Source of the DNA: Mucilaginibacter_A sp964236465
GTDB lineage: Bacteria; Bacteroidota; Bacteroidia; Sphingobacteriales; Sphingobacteriaceae
Length of the DNA: 64,000 bases
Direction: 5' to 3'
Assembly: GCA_964236465.1 (NCBI GenBank)
Contig: CAXSBZ010000019.1
Span: forward strand, 1-64,000
The notes below the pieces were generated by a model, which made no database searches, had not been told where the DNA came from, and saw only the letters and a list, made by a program, of their open reading frames with translations. This document shows, piece by piece, positions 16,568 through 25,291 of the stretch. Every line of letters begins with the position of its first letter. The first letter of the stretch is position 1. A program made the position numbers and the translations under genes.

Positions 16568-17524
16568 ATGGCTTTGAACTCAATTCGTTTATTGCTTTTG
16601 GCTGTTGCAAGTTTCATTACAGCAGTGGCTTTCGGGCAAAAACCCAGTTGTTCTTTGTCTTCAAAATTATATAGTCAGGACAGTATCAACATTACCACAT
16701 TTGGAGCAAGCACCGTAGCCGGGATCAATGGGTTGCAGTTTCAGGGATTTTTAAAATCTGATTTTGAGGCGTGCTATCTTGGTAAAACCGTAATTGTGGG
16801 CAATTATGGTATTCCTGGACAAACCACCACGCAAGGTTTAGTCAGGTTTGAATCTACCGTGAAAAATAAAAAAGGGTTCCTGCTGATTTTGATGGGCGTA
16901 AACGATGCTTTAGCAATTGTGGACAACAAAATGAAGATTGCTGAAACACAAAGTAACATGAATAAAATGGTTGAAATTGCTTTAGCTTATAACCTTATTC
17001 CAGTTATCGGGACGATCCAATATTTAAATGATGCAAACAATAAGCGTTACCAAAATGCCAATTTTGTGATCCGGCAGATCAATGCAGTTTACAAAAGAAT
17101 TGTGAACAATAAAAAAATATATTTAACTGATATTAATGCTGTTTTGGGTCGGGATTTTACACTTTATCAGGATAATACACATCCGAATGTAGCCGGAAAT
17201 ATGCGTATTGCTTACGCTTGGTTTGATACCATAAATTCAATCATTGAGCAAAAGTTATTACTATCTGGCTTGAATCAAAACTATCCAAACCCTTCTGTTT
17301 CAAAAACTACAATTGGATTTAGCTTGTCTAAATCCAACAAAGTAGTTTTAACAATTTATAACATGTCTGGTGCAATTGTCAGAACACTTGCAAATTCATA
17401 TTTCAATTCCGGTTATCATGAAATTGAACTTCCAACTACAGATATTGTTCCTGGAATTTACATTTATACAATGCAAACTCCAACAGAACAATATGTTAAA
17501 AAAATGGTTATCCTTGGAAGATAA
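16568..17524 (+). CDS. secreted SGNH/GDSL hydrolase with T9SS type A sorting domain
   Basis: A 318-residue exported protein. After a signal peptide (residues 1-23, ending AVAFG), the SGNH blocks appear in order: TTFGASTVAG with the nucleophile Ser, GNYGIPGQTT, LMGVNDAL (GxND) and DNTHPNVAG (DxxH). Residues about 230-318 are a type IX secretion C-terminal domain: NYPNPSVSKTTIGFSLSKS, VVLTIYNMSGAIVRTL and GIYIYTMQTPTEQYVKKMVIL. It should therefore be exported through T9SS and released or surface-attached. The substrate is unknown. Confidence 0.9.
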   Translation: MALNSIRLLLLAVASFITAVAFGQKPSCSLSSKLYSQDSINITTFGASTVAGINGLQFQGFLKSDFEACYLGKTVIVGNYGIPGQTTTQGLVRFESTVKNKKGFLLILMGVNDALAIVDNKMKIAETQSNMNKMVEIALAYNLIPVIGTIQYLNDANNKRYQNANFVIRQINAVYKRIVNNKKIYLTDINAVLGRDFTLYQDNTHPNVAGNMRIAYAWFDTINSIIEQKLLLSGLNQNYPNPSVSKTTIGFSLSKSNKVVLTIYNMSGAIVRTLANSYFNSGYHEIELPTTDIVPGIYIYTMQTPTEQYVKKMVILGR

Positions 17525-17568
17525 CCAAATATTTTTTTTGCAATTACTACTGTATAATTTTCAATATA

Positions 17569-17718
17569 TTAATCATACGTTGAGCTTGGTCTTTTATCAC
17601 CGCCACCACTCATTATAGTTTTTTTTGATAGCTCACTTGCTGGTGTTACATTTTCTTTTTTACAAGATACCATACAGATTGTTGCAAAAACAAACATTCC
17701 GATTATAAATTTTTTCAT
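17569..17718 (-). CDS. 49-residue putative lipoprotein
   Basis: A small frame read by eye: MKKFIIGMFVFATICMVSC followed by KKENVTPASELSKKTIMSGGGDKRPSSTYD and a stop. The N-terminus is a textbook lipoprotein signal with lipobox MVSC; the mature part is only about 31 residues with a flexible GGGDKRPSS tail. It sits antisense in the gap between the SGNH hydrolase and the TPR gene. No family recognised. The good signal peptide and the length of open frame in A/T-rich sequence support it as a real gene. Confidence 0.6.
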   Translation of the reverse strand: MKKFIIGMFVFATICMVSCKKENVTPASELSKKTIMSGGGDKRPSSTYD

Positions 17719-17858
17719 AACATTGTGTTTTTTAGTTGTAAACTTTTTATATCAGGTTTTACGTGATACTATATCTGTTAGTTACCATTTATAATAACAA
17801 TTTAAGAGTTTTATATAAATAGTCTTTTTTCCCTTTTATTACTGCTAAAATTTACAAG

Positions 17859-19319
17859 TTGATTATTAAAGTACTGATATTAAACATATTAATGTTATCT
17901 GTTGTAAAAAATGGAGTTTATGGTTTTGTAAAAAATCGTACAGTTCAAACTGCTAAACCAACAGAGAGAATTGATTCTTTAAATAATGATGCTTTTGGTT
18001 ATCGTTTAAATGATCCCGAAAAAACAATCAATGTTGCATTAGAAGCATTTGCTTCAGCAAAAAAAATAAACTATCTGGATGGAGAAGCGGAAGCCTACCG
18101 TATAATGGGAATTGGAAATTATTATTTAAGCTTATATGAGAAAGCCTTAGATAAATATTTGCAAGCAATAGCTTATTTTGAACAAAACAACAATTATAAA
18201 GGAGTAGGAAAAGTTTATAACAATATCGGCAACTTGTATTTATCGAATGATCGTGATAAAGCATTAGTGTTTTATAATAAAGCATTGGTTCTTGCAAAAA
18301 AATATGATACCGAAGAAGTTGCTGCAGGATTATACATGAATATCGGAGTTGTGGAAACCAAGAAGAAAAATTATAACGTTGCATTAGAAAAATTCCAAGT
18401 TTGTTTAAAACTGTTTCAAAAAGCAAACAACGAGGAGTTGATCATTCAATGTCTTCAGGATTTTGGTGAGGCATATAATGGATTGAAGCAATATCAAAAA
18501 GCAGAAGATGTATTGAATGAAGCCCTGACAAAAGCAAAAGCAAAAAACTTAAATTACACAGTTGCCGCTATCGAGCTATCTTTGGTAAATGTTTTCCTCT
18601 ATCAAAACAAATTTGATGCGGCAAAAGAAGCATTGACAAATGGTTTTGAATATACCAAAACTTTAAAAAACCGCGATCTGCAAAATGATTACAATTACGC
18701 GTTGTATCAGTTGGAATACAAGAGAAAAAACTACCAGGCAGCTTTAGGTTATTTAAAAAAGAATTTTAGTCAGGACAGCGCTTATTACCGGCAATCGTTT
18801 TCAAAAAGGATATCGCTGGAGTCCGATCTTTTTAACCAGCTTGAAAACCGTAGAAAAAACGAACGTACAATTGCCCAGCAAAAATATGCGACAACGCTTT
18901 TCTGGGCAAGTTTTGCAGTTGCAGGTTTGCTGCTGGCAATGGTTTTCCTGCAAACCATCAACGTCAAAAGAAAAAATAAAACCAATCAGGAATTAACACG
19001 CTTGAATGCTGAAGTATCCAAACAAAAAGAAAATCTCGACCGCATCAACCATAACTTAGAAAATATAATTGATGAGCGCACCAAGGATTTGAAGTTAAAA
19101 AACAAAACTTTATCCGATTATTCACTACACTTATCGCATCATGTTCGCGGCCCGATCGCTACGTTAAAAGGCATTGTTTATTTGCAGGAAAACGATTTGA
19201 TCGACCAGGAAGAATGTATCCAGCTTATCAGAAAATGCGTTTTTAACATCGATGAGGAAATTATCAATATCAACAAAATGCTAAATGAAAATCCTAAAAA
19301 CGATAAAAGCAAAACATAA
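17859..19319 (+). CDS. TPR sensor protein with histidine-kinase dimerisation box but no ATPase domain
   Basis: A 486-residue protein. The start is taken as TTG at 17859 (MIIKVLILNILMLSVVKNG, a signal peptide); an in-frame ATG at 17892 would remove the signal. Residues about 45-310 are six or so tetratricopeptide repeats (NNIGNLYLSNDRDKALVFYN, YMNIGVVETKKKNYNVALEK). A membrane helix follows at about 347-367, then a coiled coil, then LSHHVRGPIATLKGIV, an H-box of the HisKA kind. The frame stops about 50 residues later, with no N, G1 or G2 boxes. It may be a phosphotransfer or decoy partner of another kinase. Confidence 0.8.
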   Translation: MIIKVLILNILMLSVVKNGVYGFVKNRTVQTAKPTERIDSLNNDAFGYRLNDPEKTINVALEAFASAKKINYLDGEAEAYRIMGIGNYYLSLYEKALDKYLQAIAYFEQNNNYKGVGKVYNNIGNLYLSNDRDKALVFYNKALVLAKKYDTEEVAAGLYMNIGVVETKKKNYNVALEKFQVCLKLFQKANNEELIIQCLQDFGEAYNGLKQYQKAEDVLNEALTKAKAKNLNYTVAAIELSLVNVFLYQNKFDAAKEALTNGFEYTKTLKNRDLQNDYNYALYQLEYKRKNYQAALGYLKKNFSQDSAYYRQSFSKRISLESDLFNQLENRRKNERTIAQQKYATTLFWASFAVAGLLLAMVFLQTINVKRKNKTNQELTRLNAEVSKQKENLDRINHNLENIIDERTKDLKLKNKTLSDYSLHLSHHVRGPIATLKGIVYLQENDLIDQEECIQLIRKCVFNIDEEIININKMLNENPKNDKSKT

Positions 19320-19328
19320 ATTTTACCT

Positions 19329-19342
19329 GATAAAAGAAGTAT
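19329..19342 (+). repeat. dispersed motif copy (GATAAAAGAAGTAT)
   Basis: Preceded by AATTTTACCT; between the TPR gene and pcrA. Confidence 0.75.
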
Positions 19343-19387
19343 TGCTGCCAAAACTCTGCGCCGGATTTTTAATTTTGCAATTCAATT

Positions 19388-19394
19388 AAGGAGA
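19388..19394 (+). promoter_or_regulatory. Shine-Dalgarno AAGGAGA for the helicase TTG start
   Basis: AAGGAGA lies 5 nt before a TTG at 19400. Clear Shine-Dalgarno sites are uncommon in this phylum, so this one supports TTG as the pcrA start. Confidence 0.6.
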
Positions 19395-19399
19395 AGATT

Positions 19400-21664
19400 T
19401 TGGAATATTTACAAGGATTAAATCTTTCGCAAAGGGCGGCTGTAGAATGTGTTAAAGGGCCGGTGATGATTATTGCCGGTGCTGGTTCGGGCAAAACGCG
19501 GGTGATTACTTATCGTGTGGCGCATCTGATCCGTTTGGGTGTGGACGCTTTTAACATCCTGGTTCTAACTTTTACCAACAAAGCAGCCCGCGAAATGCGC
19601 GACCGAATCACAAAAGTGGTTGGCACAGAAGCAAAAAATATTTGGATGGGAACTTTCCATTCGGTGTTTGCAAAGCTGCTTCGGGTGGAGGCTGATAAAA
19701 TTGGTTATCCCTCAAACTTTACCATTTACGACACCGATGACAGTAAAAGTTTGCTGCGTGCGATTTTGAAAGAAATGAACCTGGATGACAAATTGTACAG
19801 TGCAAACTTCGTTTATAACCGGATTTCTGCTGCCAAAAATAATTTGATCTCCTGGCAGGAATACCAGCTGAATGACCAAATTCAGGCGGATGATTTTTCA
19901 AGTGGACGCGGGCAATTGGGCAAAATTTACGAAACTTATGCTGTGCGCTGTTTCCGTGCCGGTGCAATGGATTTTGATGATCTGCTTTTTAAAACCAACG
20001 AACTGCTCAAAACACGCCCGGAAACACTGTACAAATACCAGAATAAGTTTAAATATCTGATGGTTGATGAGTATCAGGATACCAATTATTCGCAGTATTT
20101 GATTGTAAAAAGGTTGGCAGCCATCAATGAAAATATTTGTGTTGTAGGTGATGATGCGCAAAGTATTTATGCTTTCCGAGGAGCCAATATCCAAAACATT
20201 TTAAACTTTGAGAAGGATTATCCTGATCTGAACGTTTTTAAGCTGGAACAGAATTATCGTTCAACCCAAAATATTGTTAACGTAGCCAACAGCATCATCG
20301 CTAATAATAAAGATCAGCTTAAAAAAACGATTTATTCTGAAAAAGAACACGGCGATAAAATTAAAGTAATGCGTGCTTTCAGCGATAATGAAGAAGGCAA
20401 AATGGTGGCTGAAGGCATCATGACAGAACATGCCAACAAAGGCATCCGCTGGAATGATTTTGCCATTTTGTATCGCACCAATGCGCAATCTAGATCGATG
20501 GAGGAAGCGTTGCGCAAGCTGAATATTCCTTATAAAATTTATGGTGGATTGTCTTTTTATCAGCGTAAAGAGATCAAGGATTTGATTGCTTATTTCCGGC
20601 TGACGTACAATCCGCATGATGAAGCGGCACTAAAACGCGTCATAAATTACCCTAAAAGAGGCATTGGCGATACTACAATTGACCGGCTGATTGTGGCCGC
20701 CAACCAGCATCAGATCAGTTTGTGGGAAACGATTTCTGATCCGGCAAAATACCTGGATGGCCGAACAGCTACAACCGTAAGTAATTTTGTGGTAATGATC
20801 CAAAGTTTTCAGGTGATCACTAAAACCATGTCGGCCTACGAAGCGGCGTTGCATATTGCCCAACATTCCGGTTTATTGAAAGATTTGTACGAGGATAAAT
20901 CGGTAGAAGGACTGAACCGCCACGAAAATATTCAGGAATTGCTGAATGGTATTAAAGAGTTTTCTGAGCGGGAAGACATCGAGGAAAAAGGCTTGGATGT
21001 GTTTTTGCAGGATATTGCGCTGCTTACCAATGATGACAATGATAAAAAACCAGATGCAGATACGGTTTCGCTGATGACGATCCACTCTTCCAAAGGGCTG
21101 GAATTCCCGCATGTTTTTGTAGTTGGGCTGGAAGAAAATCTGTTTCCTTCACAATTATCTTTAAACTCCAGGACTGATTTGGAAGAAGAACGCCGCTTGT
21201 TTTATGTAGGCGTTACTCGAACGGAACATAAACTGACCTTAAGTTATGCTACTTCCCGGTTTAAATTTGGCACATTGATTAATTGCGAGCCGAGCCGTTT
21301 TTTGGATGAAATTGATGCTAAATTTTTAGAATTGGATTACAGTGCCAAGCCAGCCAGCAGCAATCCGTTTTTTGATGACCCAAAATCCAGTTATGGCAGT
21401 GATTCTTTTTCCAAGCCAAAAGCAGCATCGCCCCCAAAAACAACTGCTGTTTTGGCCAAAGCACATATTCCGACAGCTGGTTTTGCACCATCGGATATGA
21501 ACAAACTACAATCTGGAATGGAAGTAGAACACGAGCGTTTTGGCTTTGGGAAAGTGATTAACCTGGAAGGCAACAAACCGGATATTAAGGCAACAATATT
21601 TTTTAAAGAACTTGGCCAGAAGCAATTGTTGCTTAAATTTGCCAAACTTCGTATCATAGAATAA
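19400..21664 (+). CDS. pcrA: UvrD/PcrA-family ATP-dependent DNA helicase
   Basis: A 754-residue SF1A 3'-5' helicase for repair and replication-fork maintenance. Motifs in order: LNLSQRAAV Q-motif, GAGSGKTRVI Walker A (27-36), VDEYQDTN Walker B, GDDAQSIYAFRGA motif III, LEQNYRS motif IV, SLMTIHSSKGLEF motif V, and VGVTRTEH motif VI. A low-complexity stretch (about 655-705) precedes a C-terminal KOW/Tudor-like segment (GMEVEHERFGFGKVINLEG), typical of PcrA. TTG start with a strong Shine-Dalgarno. The PcrA versus UvrD name is a convention here. Confidence 0.93.
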   Translation: MEYLQGLNLSQRAAVECVKGPVMIIAGAGSGKTRVITYRVAHLIRLGVDAFNILVLTFTNKAAREMRDRITKVVGTEAKNIWMGTFHSVFAKLLRVEADKIGYPSNFTIYDTDDSKSLLRAILKEMNLDDKLYSANFVYNRISAAKNNLISWQEYQLNDQIQADDFSSGRGQLGKIYETYAVRCFRAGAMDFDDLLFKTNELLKTRPETLYKYQNKFKYLMVDEYQDTNYSQYLIVKRLAAINENICVVGDDAQSIYAFRGANIQNILNFEKDYPDLNVFKLEQNYRSTQNIVNVANSIIANNKDQLKKTIYSEKEHGDKIKVMRAFSDNEEGKMVAEGIMTEHANKGIRWNDFAILYRTNAQSRSMEEALRKLNIPYKIYGGLSFYQRKEIKDLIAYFRLTYNPHDEAALKRVINYPKRGIGDTTIDRLIVAANQHQISLWETISDPAKYLDGRTATTVSNFVVMIQSFQVITKTMSAYEAALHIAQHSGLLKDLYEDKSVEGLNRHENIQELLNGIKEFSEREDIEEKGLDVFLQDIALLTNDDNDKKPDADTVSLMTIHSSKGLEFPHVFVVGLEENLFPSQLSLNSRTDLEEERRLFYVGVTRTEHKLTLSYATSRFKFGTLINCEPSRFLDEIDAKFLELDYSAKPASSNPFFDDPKSSYGSDSFSKPKAASPPKTTAVLAKAHIPTAGFAPSDMNKLQSGMEVEHERFGFGKVINLEGNKPDIKATIFFKELGQKQLLLKFAKLRIIE

Positions 21665-21716
21665 GTTTCTTTATACTATTTAAAGTATATTACCGCTTTA
21701 AATGCAAATCTTACCG

Positions 21717-21730
21717 TATAAAAGAAGTAT
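21717..21730 (+). repeat. dispersed motif copy (TATAAAAGAAGTAT)
   Basis: Preceded by AATCTTACCG; between pcrA and the DUF4290 gene. Confidence 0.65.
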
Positions 21731-21748
21731 TAAGATTAATATTAAAAC

Positions 21749-22453
21749 ATGACTTTTGATTATAATTCATCCCGCAGCAAGCTAATCCTTTCTGAATACG
21801 GCCGCAACGTACAGAATATGGTTAAATATATTGTTGCCCTGCCTACCAAAGAAGAACGCAACCGCTACGCCCATGTAGTGATTGATTTGATGGGTTTTTT
21901 GAACCCGCATTTGCGTGATGTGGCGGATTTTAAACACAAACTTTGGGACCATCTCAATATTATTTCCGAGTTTAAAATTGACGTAGATTCGCCTTATCCA
22001 AAACCTACGCAGGAAGCAATCCGCTTTAAACCTTCACCGCTAAAATATCCGCAGCAAAAAATTAGCTTTAAACATTATGGTAAAACGATTGAACTGATGA
22101 TTGAAAAAGCCATATCGATTGAAGATGCACCGCGCCAACAACACATGATACAGGCGATTGCAAATTTTATGAAAATGGCTTACGTAACCTGGAACAAAGA
22201 TTCTGTGGCTGATGAAACTATTTTGAACGATCTACGGATTTTATCCAGAGGCGAATTGCAACTGGAAGAAAACATCAACCTGAACCGGGTAGAATATCGC
22301 ACACCGGTGGCACAAAACACCAATCGCCCGCGCGCCGGAAGCAACCAAAACCAGAACAATAAAGGCCGCCAAAATAATAACAACAACCCGCGCCATGCAC
22401 AAAACAACCGAAACCGAACCAACAATAACCCAAGCGGCGGCAGAAAATTCTGA
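21749..22453 (+). CDS. DUF4290 domain-containing protein
   Basis: A 234-residue protein whose first 175 residues (MTFDYNSSRSKLILSEYGRNVQNMV, RYAHVVIDLMGFLNPHLRD, KLWDHLNIISEF) I recognise as the Bacteroidetes-specific DUF4290, function unknown. The tail (from about 195) is an Asn/Arg/Gln/Gly-rich disordered stretch, possibly nucleic-acid binding. It ends 30 nt before murA, and its stop codon overlaps a motif copy (22453-22466). The conserved link to murA suggests a cell-envelope or housekeeping role, but this is inference. Confidence 0.85.
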   Translation: MTFDYNSSRSKLILSEYGRNVQNMVKYIVALPTKEERNRYAHVVIDLMGFLNPHLRDVADFKHKLWDHLNIISEFKIDVDSPYPKPTQEAIRFKPSPLKYPQQKISFKHYGKTIELMIEKAISIEDAPRQQHMIQAIANFMKMAYVTWNKDSVADETILNDLRILSRGELQLEENINLNRVEYRTPVAQNTNRPRAGSNQNQNNKGRQNNNNNPRHAQNNRNRTNNNPSGGRKF

Positions 22454-22466
22454 TGCTGTTTTTATC
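22453..22466 (-). repeat. dispersed motif copy, ACAGCAT subtype
   Basis: Minus strand GATAAAAACAGCAT with flank AATTTTTACCC; overlaps the DUF4290 stop codon. Confidence 0.75.
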
Positions 22467-22482
22467 GGGTAAAAATTAAAAT

Positions 22483-23787
22483 ATGAGTGCATTTGAAATA
22501 TGGGGCGGCAAACCTTTAAAAGGAGAAATTATACCCCAAGGTGCCAAAAACGAAGCTTTGCAGGTGATTTCTGCCGTGTTGCTGACCGCGGAAAAAGTTA
22601 CAATCAGCAATATCCCGGATATCAAAGATGTGAATAAGTTGATTGAACTTTTGGGTGATATGGGCGTAATTGTGGTGCAAACAGCTCCTGACACTTATAC
22701 TTTCCAGGCAAATAACATCAACCAAGATTTTTTTAAATCTGATTCTTTTAAGCAAAAAGGCGGCGGTTTGCGCGGTTCGATTATGATCGTTGGTCCGCTT
22801 TTGGCACGATTTGGAAAAGCATCCATACCAAAACCCGGCGGCGATAAAATTGGTCGCAGAAGATTGGATACGCATTTTTTAGGTTTTGAAAAATTAGGGG
22901 CGCGTTTTGAATACAATGCTTCGGAAGAGTTTTTTGATGTAGACGCCTCACAACTAAAAGGCACCGATATTTTACTGGAAGAAGCATCGGTAACCGGAAC
23001 GGCCAACGTAGTGATGGCAGCAGTTTTGGCCAAAGGAACAACCACGATTTACAACGCTGCCTGCGAACCGTATTTGCAGCAGCTTTGCAAAATGCTGAAC
23101 CGCATGGGTGCAAAAATTTCCGGCATCAAATCTAACTTGTTAACGATTGAAGGTGTAGAATCTCTGGGAGGAACCGAACACCGCTTGTTGCCGGATATGA
23201 TCGAAATCGGTTCTTTTATCGGTTTGGCTGCCATGACGGAATCTGAAATCACCATCAAAAATGTTCAGTTTCAGGAGTTAGGCATTATCCCAAATACTTT
23301 TGCCCGTTTAGGCATTCAGTTTGAGCTGCGCGGAGACGATCTTTATATTCCTGCACAACAACATTATGAAATTGATACTTTTATTGATGGCTCAATTTTG
23401 ACTGTTGCCGATGCGCCTTGGCCGGGCTTTACACCGGATTTGCTGAGTATCGTTTTAGTAATTGCAACGCAGGCAAAAGGTTCAGTTTTGATCCATCAGA
23501 AAATGTTTGAAAGCCGTTTGTTTTTTGTAGATAAACTGATTGACATGGGCGCGCAAATCATTCTTTGCGATCCGCACCGCGCTACGGTAATTGGCTTGGA
23601 TAAAAAAGTGAAATTGCGCGGTATCGAGATGACTTCACCTGATATTCGTGCAGGGGTTTCTTTATTGATCGCCGCTTTATCAGCCAAAGGAAAATCCGTC
23701 ATCAGCAATATTGAGCAGATTGAACGTGGTTATCAGCATATTGACAAACGCTTGATTGCTCTGGGCGCTGATATTAAACGGATTTAA
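22483..23787 (+). CDS. murA: UDP-N-acetylglucosamine 1-carboxyvinyltransferase, Cys-to-Asp variant
   Basis: A 434-residue EPSP-synthase-fold enzyme for the first committed step of peptidoglycan synthesis. Lys22-Asn23 (GAKNEAL) is present. In the catalytic loop, where E. coli MurA has Cys115, this protein reads PKPGGDKIGRRRLDTHFLG with Asp121. Asp at this place is known in mycobacterial and chlamydial MurA and makes the enzyme insensitive to fosfomycin. The reaction should be unchanged. It is co-directional with DUF4290 and ends at a motif hairpin. Confidence 0.95.
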   Translation: MSAFEIWGGKPLKGEIIPQGAKNEALQVISAVLLTAEKVTISNIPDIKDVNKLIELLGDMGVIVVQTAPDTYTFQANNINQDFFKSDSFKQKGGGLRGSIMIVGPLLARFGKASIPKPGGDKIGRRRLDTHFLGFEKLGARFEYNASEEFFDVDASQLKGTDILLEEASVTGTANVVMAAVLAKGTTTIYNAACEPYLQQLCKMLNRMGAKISGIKSNLLTIEGVESLGGTEHRLLPDMIEIGSFIGLAAMTESEITIKNVQFQELGIIPNTFARLGIQFELRGDDLYIPAQQHYEIDTFIDGSILTVADAPWPGFTPDLLSIVLVIATQAKGSVLIHQKMFESRLFFVDKLIDMGAQIILCDPHRATVIGLDKKVKLRGIEMTSPDIRAGVSLLIAALSAKGKSVISNIEQIERGYQHIDKRLIALGADIKRI

Positions 23788-23803
23788 AATTCAAATTTAA
23801 GCT

Positions 23804-23847
23804 GATAAAAGAAGTATTCTTAATTATTTGGCAATGCTTCTTTTATC
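23804..23847. terminator. convergent-gene hairpin made of an inverted motif pair
   Basis: GATAAAAGAAGTAT (23804-23817) and ATGCTTCTTTTATC (23834-23847) pair over all 14 positions with one G-T wobble around a 16-nt loop. It lies between the ends of murA and the CBS gene, where a bidirectional terminator is expected. Both arms are members of the dispersed motif. Confidence 0.65.
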
Positions 23848-23866
23848 GCACTAAAATTGGTAAGCT

Positions 23867-25228
23867 TCAACTAGAGATCGCGTTAATAATATCGTATTGC
23901 GTGATGATCTTAAATTTTCCCTGTTCATCTTCCACTAAAACAGCTGTATTTTCTTTGTTGATTAAGGAAGAGATTTTATTGATCGAAGTATTCAAATCCA
24001 CAAACGGAAACGGCGAAGTGATAATATCTTTTACCGGATGAGATTTTAGTGCCGGGTTTTCCAGCAGCGCATCCAAGATATCGCTTTCGGTAATTTTGCC
24101 GATGATCATTTCCTGTTGCGTCACCGGAATCTGCGAAATATTTAAGGTTTTGATGATATTGATAGCTTTGGAAATAGTTTCTTCGCTATCAATTGTCACT
24201 ATTTCCTGGCCTGATTCTCGGCTGATAATGCTTCTTGCCGTCAGTTTTTCATTCTTTAAAAAACCGCGTTCACGCAGCCAATCGTCATTGTACATTTTGC
24301 CCACATAGCGCGAACCGTGATCTGGAAAAACAATCACCACCACATCGCCTGCTGCAAAACGGTCTTTCATCTGCATCAATCCTGCCACCGCTGATCCGGC
24401 AGAATTTCCGGCAAAGATGCCTTCTTTACGTGCGATTTCCCGCGTCATCAAAGCGGCATCTTTATCGCTTACTTTTTCAAAGTAATCAATCACCTCAAAA
24501 TCTACGTTCTGCGGCAAAAAGTCCTCTCCTATTCCTTCGGTTATATATGGATAGATTTCATTTTTGTCGAAAATTCCTGTCTCTTTATATTTCTTAAAAA
24601 CCGATCCGTAAGTATCAATTCCTAAAATCTGAATGGCCGGATTTTGTTCCTTTAAAAATTTGCCGGCACCGGAAATCGTTCCGCCTGTTCCTGCCCCAAC
24701 AATTAAATGGGTGATTTTTCCTTCGGTTTGTTCCCAAATTTCCGGTCCGGTTTGTTCGTAATTCGCCTGCGTATTGGAAGGATTATCATATTGATTGGGT
24801 TTCCAAGAATTAGGGATTTCACGCTCCAAACGTGTCGAAACTGAATAATAAGAACGCGGATCTTCCGGGTCAACATTCGTCGGGCAGACAATCACTTCGG
24901 CACCAAACGCTCGCAACGCATCTACTTTTTCTTTAGATTGCTTATCCGTAGTGGTAAAAATACATTTGTAGCCTTTTACCACAGCAGCAATGGCTAAACC
25001 CATGCCTGTATTGCCGGAAGTTCCTTCGATAATCGTTCCTCCGAGTTTCAGTTTGCCGCTTGCTTCGGCATCTTCAATCATCTTTAAAGCCATCCGGTCT
25101 TTGATAGAATTTCCGGGATTGGTAGTTTCTATCTTGGCTAAAACTGTAGCTTTTATTTCTTTTGGAATAACATTGAGCTTGACCAAAGGCGTGTTTCCAA
25201 TAGTTTCGAGAATATTGTTGTACCACAT
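23867..25228 (-). CDS. PLP-dependent cystathionine beta-synthase/cysteine synthase with CBS pair
   Basis: A 453-residue fold-type II PLP enzyme. PLP Lys43 lies in NPGNSIKDRMAL, the phosphate loop is GAGTGGTISG, and the substrate loop is EGTSGNTGMGLA. From about residue 335 there are two CBS domains (ARSIISRESGQEIVTIDSEE..., HPVKDIITSPFPFVDLNTS), as in cystathionine beta-synthase, where they regulate activity. It could make cystathionine or act as an O-acetylserine sulfhydrylase; CBS is favoured by the tail. An exact motif copy is 26 nt upstream of the ATG (25254-25267). Confidence 0.88.
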   Translation of the reverse strand: MWYNNILETIGNTPLVKLNVIPKEIKATVLAKIETTNPGNSIKDRMALKMIEDAEASGKLKLGGTIIEGTSGNTGMGLAIAAVVKGYKCIFTTTDKQSKEKVDALRAFGAEVIVCPTNVDPEDPRSYYSVSTRLEREIPNSWKPNQYDNPSNTQANYEQTGPEIWEQTEGKITHLIVGAGTGGTISGAGKFLKEQNPAIQILGIDTYGSVFKKYKETGIFDKNEIYPYITEGIGEDFLPQNVDFEVIDYFEKVSDKDAALMTREIARKEGIFAGNSAGSAVAGLMQMKDRFAAGDVVVIVFPDHGSRYVGKMYNDDWLRERGFLKNEKLTARSIISRESGQEIVTIDSEETISKAINIIKTLNISQIPVTQQEMIIGKITESDILDALLENPALKSHPVKDIITSPFPFVDLNTSINKISSLINKENTAVLVEDEQGKFKIITQYDIINAISS

Positions 25229-25253
25229 ATTGTTTGAATAATTTTTGGGGGTG

Positions 25254-25267
25254 ATGCTTCTTTTATC
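25254..25267 (-). repeat. dispersed motif copy, exact
   Basis: Minus strand GATAAAAGAAGCAT, 26 nt upstream of the CBS gene ATG. Confidence 0.85.
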
Positions 25268-25291
25268 GGTATAAATTCGGCGTCAAAATAA

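Noticed and set aside
18620..18633. GGCAAAAGAAGCAT in the TPR gene, and similar strings at 45443, 46487, 53430, 54723 and 59703
   Set aside because: They lack the A/T flank and encode common Lys-Glu-Ala-type or reverse-frame codons in conserved proteins, so chance matches are likely.
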